Assembly: GCF_016918015.1 (NCBI RefSeq)
Contig: NZ_JAERMK010000014.1
Coordinates: forward strand, 1-64,000
Source: Glycomyces sp. YM15
GTDB taxonomy: Bacteria; Actinomycetota; Actinomycetes; Mycobacteriales; Micromonosporaceae
DNA length: 64,000 nucleotides
Reading direction: 5' to 3'
Of this stretch, positions 16,551 through 24,066 are shown in pieces. A program made the translations under genes and the position numbers. The notes beneath the pieces are model-generated. The model was given only the letters and a program-made list of their open reading frames with translations. It was not told the DNA's origin and did not search any database. The first letter of the stretch is position 1; each line of letters begins with the position of its first letter.

Positions 16551-16613
16551 GAACCGTAGGCGCCGAAGCGGATACGGAAGCCGGTGCAGGTCGCATACAC
16601 GGCGTATATGCGG
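16551..16613 (-). promoter_or_regulatory. Duplicated promoter/operator copy 1
   Basis: This region aligns without gaps to 17200-17262. It contains -10 TACGGT (16553-16558) 6 nt before the start, a GGATACGGAAGC box and CGCATACAC-GCGTATA. Conservation outside the coding region suggests a shared regulator. Confidence 0.55.
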
Positions 16614-16648
16614 CAGGGTCCGACCGCGCTCGCGGCCGGACCCTGCCG
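16611..16648 (-). terminator. Terminator hairpin of the second I36-like gene
   Basis: CGGCAGGGTCCG (16611-16622) pairs with 16637-16648 around an inner CCGC/GCGG stem, 8 nt past the minus-strand stop. Confidence 0.65.
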
Positions 16649-16655
16649 GTTCCGA

Positions 16656-17195
16656 TCAGCTGACCTGGAAGGAGCCGGCCCGGTTGGCCCAGCCGCCGGC
16701 GGCGGTGTTGAGGTTGGCGAGGTTGTCGATCCAGGTGGACGACGTGCCGGTGGTGGTGGAGCCGTCGAAGAGCTTCACGTCGCACGAGTTGTAGGTGCGC
16801 GCGGAACTGGCGCGGTTGCTCCAGCCCGCGGCGGCGAGGTTGGTGACGTTGAATTCGACCGGCGTGTACGCGGCGCTGCACGTGTAGCCGCCGTCGACGG
16901 TCAGGGTGAAGGTGCCGCCCGCGGTCCCGTAGTTGGCGTCGTCGTACAGCCGCACCAGGGTGCTGGTCGCCTGGATGCCGACGGCGTCCGCCGTGAGGGC
17001 CGCTTCAGCGGTGTCAGAGCAGGTGAGTTCGTCGCGCGTCACGTTGTAGACGCAGTGGTCGCCGGTGGTGTCGGCCTGCGCGGAGCCGGGTGCCAGTGTC
17101 AGCGCGCCTGCGACGGCCGCGAACGAGGCCGCCGCGGCGAACCAGGCACGTTTGCGGTCGGAGGTGCCGAGGTGTTTCCAGTTGCGTTTGCCCAT
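16656..17195 (-). CDS. Secreted peptidase inhibitor I36-like protein B
   Basis: A 179-residue paralogue of the downstream gene, with near-identical C-terminal halves (S-S-A-R-T-Y-N-S-C-D-V-K-L-F-D and T-S-S-T-W-I-D-N-L-A-N-L-N). The signal peptide ends G-S-A-Q-A before D-T-T-G-D-H-C-V-Y. The divergent segment is the third strand region (N-L-A-A-A-G-W-S-N-R versus R-M-G-S-F-V-N-K), which could alter target specificity. The start at 17195 lies 6 nt from TACGGT, so the mRNA is probably leaderless. It is divergent from the SARP gene, with 121 bp between. Confidence 0.75.
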   Translation of the reverse strand: MGKRNWKHLGTSDRKRAWFAAAASFAAVAGALTLAPGSAQADTTGDHCVYNVTRDELTCSDTAEAALTADAVGIQATSTLVRLYDDANYGTAGGTFTLTVDGGYTCSAAYTPVEFNVTNLAAAGWSNRASSARTYNSCDVKLFDGSTTTGTSSTWIDNLANLNTAAGGWANRAGSFQVS

Positions 17196-17199
17196 ATCT

Positions 17200-17262
17200 G
17201 AACCGTATGCGGCACAGTGGATATGGAAGCAACTTCAGACCGCACACGAGGCGTATACGGTG
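17200..17262. promoter_or_regulatory. Duplicated promoter/operator copy 2, shared with the SARP gene
   Basis: The -10 TACGGT (17202-17207) serves the minus-strand inhibitor gene. GGATATGGAAGC (17219-17230) and GCGTATACGG (17251-17260) are conserved with copy 1. The block lies in the divergent SARP-inhibitor intergenic region, where SARP-type direct repeats would be expected. Confidence 0.5.
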
Positions 17263-17316
17263 GGGCGACACCTCGTCGCAAATGGTTGCAGACCGCTCGT
17301 CGGCCGAAGGAGACTC

Positions 17317-18066
17317 ATGGAGTTCCGGATGCTCGGACCACTCGAAGTGCGCATTGACGGGGTTCCCGTGAACCTGGGCGGCAGTCGCCAGCAGTCCGTG
17401 CTCGCGGCACTGCTGGCCAACGCCGGTCGGCCGCTGCCGCGCCGCCGGCTCGGCAGCATGGTCTGGAACGATCCCCCGCCTTCGGCCGGGCCGAACCTCC
17501 GCACCTATCTGCGCCGCTTGCGTTCGGTGCTCACCGATCCCCTGTCCCTCGAGTCGCGGGTGATCGCCGACCGCCGCCAGGTCACGCTTCGGACCGAACC
17601 GGGAGAGCTCGACCTCGAGGTCTTCGACGGCTTGTGCCGCGACGCCGCTGGAGCGCGCGAGGAGGGCGACGCCAAGCAGGCGATCGGGTTGTACGACCGG
17701 GCGCTGCGGCTGTGGCGCGGCAGTCCGCTGGAGGGCGTCGACACTGACAATCCGTTGTACGCGACCGCGGTCGAGCTGACCGAGCGTCGCTACGCGGTCG
17801 AGTCGCGGCGGTGGGGGATGCTCGTGGAGATCGGTGACTTCGGTGCGGCCATCGGCGAACTGCGCGCCGCGGTGCTCGCGAACCCCTTCCGCGAACGACT
17901 CGCGGAACTGCTGATGCTCGCGCTGTACAAGGATCACCGACGCTGGGAGGCGCTGCAGATCTACGTGGAGACCCGCGACCTGATGATCGGTGAACTCGGT
18001 CTGGAACCGGGACCCGAGCTCCAGCGCACCCACCGCCGCATCCTGGAGGACGACCTGTCGCAGTAG
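17317..18066 (+). CDS. SARP (AfsR/SARP family) transcriptional regulator
   Basis: A 249-residue regulator with the SARP architecture. An OmpR-like winged helix occupies about 1-92 (M-E-F-R-M-L-G-P-L-E-V, L-A-A-L-L-A-N-A-G-R-P-L, L-R-T-Y-L-R-R-L-R). The bacterial transcriptional activator domain occupies about 95-245 (L-D-L-E-V-F-D, A-I-G-L-Y-D-R-A-L-R-L-W-R-G-S-P-L, ending E-L-G-L-E-P-G-P-E-L-Q). No NB-ARC or TPR extension is present, so it is the small SARP class. AAGGAG precedes ATG 17317. No biosynthetic cluster is adjacent. The divergent I36-like genes with conserved upstream boxes are its likeliest targets. Confidence 0.88.
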   Translation: MEFRMLGPLEVRIDGVPVNLGGSRQQSVLAALLANAGRPLPRRRLGSMVWNDPPPSAGPNLRTYLRRLRSVLTDPLSLESRVIADRRQVTLRTEPGELDLEVFDGLCRDAAGAREEGDAKQAIGLYDRALRLWRGSPLEGVDTDNPLYATAVELTERRYAVESRRWGMLVEIGDFGAAIGELRAAVLANPFRERLAELLMLALYKDHRRWEALQIYVETRDLMIGELGLEPGPELQRTHRRILEDDLSQ

Positions 18067-18085
18067 CGGGCCCGTGCGGTGCGGG

Positions 18086-18118
18086 CGGTGGGCTCGCCGC
18101 CGTCGCGGCGGCCCACCG
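18086..18118. terminator. Bidirectional terminator hairpin
   Basis: CGGTGGGC (18086-18093) pairs with 18111-18118, and CGCCGC/GCGGCG forms an inner stem with a 4-nt loop. It lies between the convergent SARP and AhpD-like genes. Confidence 0.6.
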
Positions 18119-18127
18119 GTGCGCCTG

Positions 18128-18625
18128 CTACTGGTTCAGGGTTCGATTGCGGGCGGTCTTGGTGACCGGGTCGTAGAAGCCCGCCGGGGTGCGGAGGGCG
18201 ACGTTGATGCGGTTCCAGGCGTTGATCTGCGCGCACATCGCCACCAGGGCCGCGATCTGCTCGTCGTCGTAGTGCTTGCGCACCAGCTGCCAGGTCTCGT
18301 CGCTGACGCCGTGCGGGTTGTCCGCGATGCGGGCCGACTCCTCGGCCAGCGCGAGTGCGGCGCGCTCGGGCTCGGTGAAGGCCGGGGCCTCGCGCCAGAC
18401 CGTGACCAGGTTGAGGCGCTCGGGGTCCTCGCCGGCGTGGACGGCGTCCTTGTAGTGCATGTCGACGCAGTAGCCGCAACCGTTGATCTGGCTCACGCGC
18501 AGCTTGAGCAGTTCCATGGTGGCGTGCGGGACCGGGCCGGTGTGGAAGAGCTTCTCGTTGGCGAGCATGTTCTTGTAGTAGTGCTTGGCGAATTCGGTCT
18601 CGGTGAAGGCGAGTCGGGGTTCCAT
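18128..18625 (-). CDS. Carboxymuconolactone decarboxylase/AhpD-like protein
   Basis: A 165-residue AhpD-fold protein with the redox motif in C-G-Y-C-V-D-M-H-Y (CxxC followed by His), expected for alkylhydroperoxidase-type thiol activity. The start M-E-P-R-L-A-F at 18625 follows an AAGGAAA element. It lies 13 nt downstream of the ECF41 sigma gene on the same strand. ECF41 factors are characteristically linked to carboxymuconolactone decarboxylases, oxidoreductases or epimerases, so this is the probable target and partner of that sigma factor. The stress sensed is unknown. Confidence 0.88.
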   Translation of the reverse strand: MEPRLAFTETEFAKHYYKNMLANEKLFHTGPVPHATMELLKLRVSQINGCGYCVDMHYKDAVHAGEDPERLNLVTVWREAPAFTEPERAALALAEESARIADNPHGVSDETWQLVRKHYDDEQIAALVAMCAQINAWNRINVALRTPAGFYDPVTKTARNRTLNQ

Positions 18626-18637
18626 GGCGTTTCCTTC

Positions 18638-19594
18638 CTACTGTTCGGCCTGTGCGGTGCGCAGGCCGGCGAACTTCTGCGGGTTGCGGAGGTAGTCGAC
18701 GGTGGTGATGCGGCCGTCTTCGATGCCGAGGGCGATGACGCCGTCGACGATGCCGCCGCCCACGGTGACGAGGGCGGGGCTGCCGTTGATGACGATCGGG
18801 CGGTGCTCGCGGTCGGTGTACTTGTGGGTGAGGCCGACCAGGAAGCGGGCGACCTTGTCCGCGCCGTGGATCGGGTTGCGGGCGGCCCGCACGAGGCCGC
18901 CGCCGTCGGAGGTGAGGACCGCTTCGGGGTCGAGGAGTTCGATCAGGCCGTCGAGGTCGCCGGAGCGGGTGGCCTGGGAGAAGGCGTCGACGACGGCGCG
19001 GTGCGACTGGGGGTCGACGTCGAAGCGGGGCTTGCGTTCCTCGACGTGTTCGCGGGCGCGGCTGGCGAGTTTGCGGCAGGCCGCGGCGCTGCGGCCCAGG
19101 GCGGAGGCGACCTCGTCGAAGGTGAGGCCGAAGACGTCGTGGAGGACGAACGCGGCGCGTTCGGCCGGACTGAGGGTCTCCAGGACCACGAGCATCGCCC
19201 AGGACATGGAGTCGGCGAGGCTCACGGAGTCGGCCGGGTCGGGGGCGGTCTCGACGGGTTCGGGGAGCCAGGGGCCGACGTAGGCCTCGCGGCGGGTGCG
19301 GGCCGCGCGGAGGACGTCGAGGGCGAGGCGGGAGGTGGTGGTGATGAGCCAGCCGGTGAGGTCCTCGATCTGCTCGGGTTCGGTGCCGTCGTTCGGCCGC
19401 TCGTGGGGCGTGAGTTGTCGCTGCAGGCGGATCCAGGCCTCTTGGAGGACGTCTTCGGCTTCGGCGACCGAGCCGAGGAGTCCGTAGGCGACGCCGAAGA
19501 GGCGCGGGCGGAGTTCCTCGAAGTGCGCGAGCGCGCGGCTCGCGGGAGGCGCCTCGGCGGGTGCCTCGGTGGTGTGCGCTTCCGGTCGGTTCAT
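18638..19594 (-). CDS. ECF41 family RNA polymerase sigma factor with SnoaL-like C-terminal domain
   Basis: A 318-residue sigma factor (SigJ/ECF41 type). Sigma-2 has R-P-R-L-F-G-V-A-Y-G-L-L-G-S-V-A-E-A-E-D-V-L-Q-E and sigma-4 has L-S-P-A-E-R-A-A-F-V-L-H-D-V-F-G. The three regulatory signatures of ECF41 are present: linker W-L-P-E-P, D-G-G-G in the SnoaL domain, and N-P-Q-K near the C-terminus. ECF41 factors lack an anti-sigma factor and are controlled by this fused domain. ATG 19594 is preferred over 19612 because TGTCACA-N16-CGTC ends 8 nt upstream of it. It is co-oriented with the AhpD-like gene. Confidence 0.9.
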   Translation of the reverse strand: MNRPEAHTTEAPAEAPPASRALAHFEELRPRLFGVAYGLLGSVAEAEDVLQEAWIRLQRQLTPHERPNDGTEPEQIEDLTGWLITTTSRLALDVLRAARTRREAYVGPWLPEPVETAPDPADSVSLADSMSWAMLVVLETLSPAERAAFVLHDVFGLTFDEVASALGRSAAACRKLASRAREHVEERKPRFDVDPQSHRAVVDAFSQATRSGDLDGLIELLDPEAVLTSDGGGLVRAARNPIHGADKVARFLVGLTHKYTDREHRPIVINGSPALVTVGGGIVDGVIALGIEDGRITTVDYLRNPQKFAGLRTAQAEQ

Positions 19595-19602
19595 GCGAGG
19601 AG

Positions 19603-19629
19603 GACGGGACATGGTTCAGAAGTGTGACA
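19603..19629 (-). promoter_or_regulatory. Autoregulatory ECF41-type promoter
   Basis: On the minus strand TGTCACA (19623-19629), exactly 16 nt and CGTC (19603-19606) match the ECF41 consensus as I recall it. CGTC lies 8 nt before ATG 19594. Confidence 0.65.
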
Positions 19630-19685
19630 TCGCTGCGCAGATTGTGACCGTCATCTCGCGGAGTGCGTAGGGCAGACTTGTCGTC

Positions 19686-20333
19686 GTGTTCTCGAACGTC
19701 TCGGCGCTGTGGCGCCGTCGCCTGCGTGTCGCCGTCGTCGTGTGGGCGGTGCTGCTGGTCGCGGTCGCTTTCGGAGCATCGCGCGCGACCGTGCGCGAGC
19801 AGGTCGACTCGGCCGGCGCCCGGGAGCTGCTGGACGCGGCGATCGGTGAAGCGGCGGGCGTGTTCACCGGCGCCGCGGTGCTCGCGGTGGGGCCGCTGAG
19901 CTGGGAGGAGTGCGACGTGACCCCGGTGCGGGCGGGCCTGTCGCTCGAACGGACCCTGCAGGTCTCGGGTGCGACCGTGGCGAACGTCGAGGCGCTGTCG
20001 GAGCGGTTCGCGCTGCGGGCCTTGACGAGCGAGCCGGACGGGGCCTCATGGTCGGGCACGACCGGGGACTTCATCGGCGTGCGCGTCACCGCCCCGGCCG
20101 GCGACCCGCCGGGCGGGCGCTGGTCGGAGCCCGTCGAGGTGCAGGCGGTCACCGGATGCAGGCCGCTGGAGGCGCCGGTCGGGTCGTTCGCGCCCGCCCC
20201 TCCGGCCGAGGCCACCGCCGAGTGGACGTACGGGTCGGTCGGCTGCCCCGGCGGTGAGACGCTGTCGAGCTGGACCGAGCCGGTCGAAGCCCAGCCGCTG
20301 CGCGTCCACGAGACCACCGGCGGCTGCGCCTGA
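19686..20333 (+). CDS. Membrane-anchored hypothetical protein (215 aa)
   Basis: Residues about 12-32 form one hydrophobic helix (L-R-V-A-V-V-V-W-A-V-L-L-V-A-V-A-F) preceded by W-R-R-R. The remainder is a hydrophilic, probably extracytoplasmic domain with Cys in W-E-E-C-D, V-T-G-C-R, S-V-G-C-P and T-G-G-C-A, suggesting disulfides. No family is recognised. GTG 19686 lies 7 nt after CAGACT, consistent with leaderless expression. It is divergent from the ECF41 sigma gene, so regulation by it is possible but not shown. Confidence 0.6.
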   Translation: MFSNVSALWRRRLRVAVVVWAVLLVAVAFGASRATVREQVDSAGARELLDAAIGEAAGVFTGAAVLAVGPLSWEECDVTPVRAGLSLERTLQVSGATVANVEALSERFALRALTSEPDGASWSGTTGDFIGVRVTAPAGDPPGGRWSEPVEVQAVTGCRPLEAPVGSFAPAPPAEATAEWTYGSVGCPGGETLSSWTEPVEAQPLRVHETTGGCA

Positions 20334-20445
20334 TCGCCGCTCCCTCACCGCCGGTCGGGCACGCGATCGAGGGCGCCGGTCCACCACCGGGTACGTCGCC
20401 GTGACCGCCGAGGCGGACCGGCACGGCCGAGGGCGCCGTGTTGCC

Positions 20446-20569
20446 GTGAGCAGGCCGGTCTACACCGGACCGATCCCCAACGCCAGATCGCAGACCGTCG
20501 AGCAGCATCGCGTTCGTCCTCGGCACGATCTTCGCCGTCGGGATCGTCGACAACCTGTTCGCGGTCTGA
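20446..20569 (+). pseudogene. Frame-disrupted small membrane protein
   Basis: GTG 20446 opens M-S-R-P-V-Y-T-G-P-I-P-N-A-R-S-Q-T-V-E-Q. After about 20507 the next frame continues as a clean hydrophobic helix (S-I-A-F-V-L-G-T-I-F-A-V-G-I-V-D-N-L-F) ending at TGA 20567-20569. The helix frame has no start codon of its own, because TGA occurs upstream. The total of 124 nt is one base more than a 41-codon gene would need. A single-base insertion, real or a sequencing error, would explain it. Confidence 0.45.
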
Positions 20570-20578
20570 GCCGCCCGC

Positions 20579-21721
20579 TCACTTGTCGATGTCGCCGACC
20601 ACGAAGAACATCGAGCCGAGGATCGCGATCATGTCCGGGATGAGGCAGCCCGTCATGAGCGTCGCCAGCGCCTGCACGTTCGCGTAGGACGCGGTGCGCA
20701 GCTTCAGCCGCCACGGCGTCTTCTCGCCCCGGCTCACCAGGTAGTACCCGTTGGCGCCCAACGGGTTCTCGGTCCACACGTAGGTCTCGCCCACGGGCGG
20801 CTTGAAGATCTTCGGCTGCTTGACGTTCACCGGTCCACTGAGGAGCGATGCCTGCTCCAGGCACTGCCGTCCGAGGTCGATCGAGACCTGCACCTGGTCG
20901 AGCAGGCAGATGAACCGCGCATAGCAGTCGCCTTCGGTGCGCAGCACCACCGGCACGTCCAGCTGGTCGTACGCGAGGTACGGCTCGTCCCGGCGCAGGT
21001 CGAAATCGAGACCGCTCGCGCGCGCCACCGGACCGGTCACGCCGTACGCGGCGGCCGTGGCGGCGTCCAGCACCCCGACGCCCTTCGTGCGGGCCGCGAA
21101 GATCTCGTTGTGCCGCAGCAGCTTGTCGAGCCGGACCATGCCCGTCTCGACCTCGTCGAGCGCCCGGTGCGCCCGCCCCTCCCAACCCGAGGGGACGTCC
21201 GCCTTGAGCCCGCCCACGCAGTTGTACATGTAGTGGATGCGCCCGCCGCTGGCCTCCTCCATGACCTGCTGCAGCCGTTCGCGTTCGGTGAACGCGTAGA
21301 ACATCGGGGTGATCGCCCCGATCTCCAGCGGATACGAGCCGAGGAACATGAGGTGGTTGAGCACCCGGTTCATCTCGGCCAGCGCCATGCGCAGCCACAC
21401 CGCCCGTTCGGGCACCTCGATCCCGGCGAGGCGTTCGGCGGCGAGGGCCACGCCGAGCTCGGAGGAGAACGCGGAGAGCCAGTCATGCCGGTTGGCGAGC
21501 AGCATGATCTGGCGGAAGTCGCGCACCTCGTACAGCTTCTCGGCACCCCTGTGCATGTAGCCGATGATCGGCTCGCATTCGGTGACGCGTTCGCCGTCGA
21601 CGCGCAGCCGCAGACGCAGCACCCCGTGCGTGGACGGGTGCTGCGGGCCGATGTTGAGCACCATGTCGGTGGGCTCGGTGCCCGCCCCGACACCGACGAT
21701 CACTTGCTCCCGCTCGCTCAC
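20579..21721 (-). CDS. nuoD: Stand-alone NADH-quinone oxidoreductase subunit D-like protein
   Basis: A 380-residue 49-kDa-subunit homologue of complex I. It has the quinone-site motifs [11 protein letters not shown] and [12 protein letters not shown], plus N-H-L-M-F-L-G-S and the C-terminal [18 protein letters not shown]. Length is slightly below the roughly 400-440 residues of operon-encoded NuoD. No other nuo gene is in the window, so this is an orphan copy. Some actinomycetes carry a second NuoD set. GTG 21721 lies 6 nt after a GACGAT hexamer; the longer frame to 21826 lacks conservation. The role is uncertain: spare subunit or dedicated reductase. Confidence 0.85.
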   Translation of the reverse strand: MSEREQVIVGVGAGTEPTDMVLNIGPQHPSTHGVLRLRLRVDGERVTECEPIIGYMHRGAEKLYEVRDFRQIMLLANRHDWLSAFSSELGVALAAERLAGIEVPERAVWLRMALAEMNRVLNHLMFLGSYPLEIGAITPMFYAFTERERLQQVMEEASGGRIHYMYNCVGGLKADVPSGWEGRAHRALDEVETGMVRLDKLLRHNEIFAARTKGVGVLDAATAAAYGVTGPVARASGLDFDLRRDEPYLAYDQLDVPVVLRTEGDCYARFICLLDQVQVSIDLGRQCLEQASLLSGPVNVKQPKIFKPPVGETYVWTENPLGANGYYLVSRGEKTPWRLKLRTASYANVQALATLMTGCLIPDMIAILGSMFFVVGDIDK

Positions 21722-21848
21722 GGTCCCATCGTCGCAGCTTCGCGCCGTCCGGGGAAGGGTCCGCGGCGCGCGGCCCGCAGGTTTCTCTGGCGCCTGTTGC
21801 GGCGTGCTGGCATCCTTGAGGAGCATCCGACTATGGAGGTGTCTCGGA

Positions 21849-22289
21849 ATGGACCGCGATCAGATGCGTGCGTCGGAGTCCGACCGGCAGGTGGTGATCG
21901 AGCGGCTGCGGCAGGCGGTCGAGGAGGGCCGCCTCGACGTGCCCGAGTTCCAGGAACGCATCGACGCCGCCATGCAGGCGAAGGTCTACTCCGAGCTCGA
22001 CATCCTTCTCTCGGATCTGCAGCCGCTGCCGCCCCCGGGTTTCGCGGACGCCGAGATGGAACCGACCACGGTCATGCCCGCTTCGCTGTCGAAGGCGAAC
22101 CAGCAGTTGCGCGACGGCGCGAACGAGGGCTCTCGCAAGTGGAAGATCACCGGTGTCGCGGTCGCGATCGCGGCGGTGCTGGCGCTGATCCTGTTCGCGA
22201 TCTCTCCGCAGGTGTTCCTGTACTTCGCGATCGGCGTGCTCGTGATCCTGGTCCTGTTCGTGGTCGCGGCCGTGACCGGACTCTTCTGA
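21849..22289 (+). CDS. DUF1707 membrane protein
   Basis: A 146-residue protein with an N-terminal DUF1707 module ([38 protein letters not shown]). After a linker come a basic turn and one or two C-terminal hydrophobic segments (about 100-118 and 121-145). ATG 21849 is preceded by GGAGG at 21836-21840. It is divergent from nuoD and 28 nt upstream of a SUKH-4-like gene in the same direction. Function unknown. Confidence 0.8.
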   Translation: MDRDQMRASESDRQVVIERLRQAVEEGRLDVPEFQERIDAAMQAKVYSELDILLSDLQPLPPPGFADAEMEPTTVMPASLSKANQQLRDGANEGSRKWKITGVAVAIAAVLALILFAISPQVFLYFAIGVLVILVLFVVAAVTGLF

Positions 22290-22317
22290 TCCCCCACTCC
22301 CCCTGTAAGGAAGCACT

Positions 22318-22854
22318 GTGACCGACAGCGACGCGTATCTGAAGGCCTGGGAGAGCGACAACGTCGTCCCGTATCCGCGCGACGCGTGGATCGGCGAGTT
22401 CAAGGCTCCCGCGACGACCTATCCCGCGGTCGACTTCCTGCCGCTCGACATGTCCGTGGTGTACACCGCCTACCTCGAGGACGCCCGGTTCGACCTGTAC
22501 AGCCGGATCGACCTCGACATGGGCCGGGACGGGAAGCTCGCGCTGGCGGTGGTCGGCGCGGTCCCGGACGACAAGGACGACATGCTGTTCTGCCTCGACA
22601 CCGGCAGCGGCCAGATCCTGCTGCTGGGGGTGAGCGACGGGACGCTGGAGTTGGTGAACTCGACGTTCAAGGCGCTCGCCGAGTTCCTGTACCACTTCGC
22701 GCTGTTCATCGACGCCGACACCGGCGCGGCGGGCCGCGCCAAGCGGGCCAAGGCGTTGCGCGCCGAGCTGACCGCGATCGACCCGGAGGCGTTCGCCGAC
22801 CGCGAGTCCTGGTGGTCGATCGCCCTCATGCAGTTGGAGGGCACGAAGGGCTAG
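22318..22854 (+). CDS. SUKH-4-like immunity family protein
   Basis: A 178-residue soluble protein. It is clearly homologous to the minus-strand protein at 26116-26637: both share V-P/I-P-Y-P-R-D/E-A-W, L-D-V/M-x-V-V-Y-T-A-Y-L, V-V-G-A-V-x-D-D-K, L-D-x-x-S-G-x-I-L and F-L-Y-H-F. These are features of SUKH-4-type immunity proteins that neutralise nuclease toxins. Here no toxin is adjacent, so it is an orphan immunity gene or has another role. GTG 22318 follows GTAAGGAAG. It is probably co-transcribed with the DUF1707 gene. Confidence 0.65.
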   Translation: MTDSDAYLKAWESDNVVPYPRDAWIGEFKAPATTYPAVDFLPLDMSVVYTAYLEDARFDLYSRIDLDMGRDGKLALAVVGAVPDDKDDMLFCLDTGSGQILLLGVSDGTLELVNSTFKALAEFLYHFALFIDADTGAAGRAKRAKALRAELTAIDPEAFADRESWWSIALMQLEGTKG

Positions 22855-22938
22855 CGGCCGCTGTTCCCCCATCTGCGCCGATTCGGCCTTCGTCGAATTC
22901 CTCATGACGCAGCTGCAGCGCTGATCGGCGCCCGCCAT

Positions 22939-22961
22939 GCCTCCACCGAAGGCGTGGAGGC
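22939..22961. terminator. Small hairpin between convergent genes
   Basis: GCCTCCAC (22939-22946) pairs with GTGGAGGC (22954-22961) around a 7-nt loop, between the SUKH-4 gene and the minus-strand hypothetical gene. Confidence 0.5.
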
Positions 22962-22981
22962 GCTGACCCGACACCGCCCGC

Positions 22982-23305
22982 TCATCCTGAGCGGGGGAAC
23001 TGGGCCTTGGCGTGCTTCAGGATCCAGGGACACCAGGGGTCGTTGTTCCAGGCGCCGCGCCAGGCCGGTTCGTCTTCTGGGTCGTCGGTGAACCGGCAGC
23101 ACTCCCGGGCGCCGACGCCGTCCTCGACGTCGATGAGGTAGCGGTTCGGGCCGTTCGGGTAGCCCGACTGATCGGCCCCAAGGTCGTAGACGCTGAACAG
23201 GGCGGGGCCCCTGGTGAAGTCGCCGAGGAAGCCCTCGGCGGGCGACAGGCCGTCGGAGCGGAGCCTGCGCGGGCCGTCCTCTGCGGCGCCGGCGGTCCTA
23301 ACCAT
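22982..23305 (-). CDS. Hypothetical protein (107 aa), possibly part of a truncated locus
   Basis: The product is soluble, with an aromatic/acidic C-terminal half (F-S-V-Y-D-L-G-A-D-Q, R-Y-L-I-D-V-E-D-G, W-R-G-A-W-N-N-D-P-W-C-P-W-I-L). No family is recognised. ATG 23305 overlaps the stop of the upstream frame as ATGGTTAG, suggesting translational coupling or, alternatively, a frameshifted single gene. It belongs to the accessory zone with toxin/immunity and nuclease genes. Confidence 0.45.
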   Translation of the reverse strand: MVRTAGAAEDGPRRLRSDGLSPAEGFLGDFTRGPALFSVYDLGADQSGYPNGPNRYLIDVEDGVGARECCRFTDDPEDEPAWRGAWNNDPWCPWILKHAKAQFPRSG

Positions 23306-23501
23306 TGCACCACTTCACCGTGGTCGGAGCGGATTCGATGGGCTGGCGCCCGCGATTGAAGACGCGCAGCGACGACTCCTCGACCCAGATCTTCCACGCG
23401 GGCTTGAAGGACCGCCAGAACGGACCCCAGGTCGTCTTGTAGTTGACCGAGTTCAGACCGGACACGACGAGCACGATGTCCTCATGCTCCCCCGTGATCA
23501 C
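23298..23501 (-). CDS. Hypothetical protein, probably 5'-truncated
   Basis: A 67-residue frame (V-S-G-L-N-S-V-N-Y-K-T-T-W-G-P-F-W, K-I-W-V-E-E-S-S-L-R-V-F) from GTG 23501. The reading frame stays protein-like for about 21 codons upstream of GTG (D-Y-T-V-R-A-S-S-A-H-A-P-D-S-F-Q) without a start codon, so its N-terminus appears lost. The lost end meets the lost 5' end of the XRE remnant near 23540. No convincing SD is present. Confidence 0.4.
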   Translation of the reverse strand: MITGEHEDIVLVVSGLNSVNYKTTWGPFWRSFKPAWKIWVEESSLRVFNRGRQPIESAPTTVKWCNG

Positions 23502-23549
23502 CTGGAACGAATCCGGCGCGTGGGCGCTCGAAGCGCGGACCGTGTAGTC

Positions 23550-24066
23550 CCGCAGATCTGTTCATCCCGGGAATCGCCCAGACCCGCGCTTACCATTTCC
23601 ACCTCGTGGGGCGGTCCGGAGATTACACCGTCGAACAGCTCAATCGCAGCTGGGCGTTCAAGAAAGAACGCATCGAACCCCTGCTCGCTCGGACCGACAA
23701 GCCTCGCGTCACGCTCCTTACCAGCGAGACCGCACTCTTGAACTTGCGGTTCCTCGGCGAAGCTGACCGCCAGGCTCAACTCGACCGCCTGCAACAGCTC
23801 GATGCACTCCCCAACTGGGAGACCAGAATCGTCTCCGCACTCCACCCCGAGCGGGGTGGAGCATTCGAGATCTATCGTCCAGCCAAGTCCGCGTTCGGCG
23901 GACCGGCCTTCGCGTACACGGACGTGTGGGACACCAGTGGTGCATCGAGGACCCCGACCGAATCGGGCGATACGATGAGCTCTGGCAGATCCTCCTGGGG
24001 AAATCGATCAGGTTGCAGGAGTACCTCGATGACCGACGTGACGGCTTGGCGCAAGAGCACTCGTAG
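23550..24066 (+). pseudogene. Remnant of an XRE family regulator (DUF5753 part)
   Basis: The translation A-D-L-F-I-P-G-I-A-Q-T-R-A-Y, then F-L-G-E-A-D-R-Q-A-Q-L-D-R-L-Q-Q-L, is the DUF5753 ligand-binding-like domain of actinobacterial XRE regulators. The helix-turn-helix half is missing. Near 23935 the frame shifts: the natural ending W-C-I-E-D-P-D-R-I-G-R-Y-D-E-L-W-Q-I-L-L lies in the next frame and stops at TAG 24064-24066. The gene is therefore N-terminally truncated and frameshifted. Its original stop overlaps the intact DUF397 gene, the usual arrangement. Confidence 0.75.
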
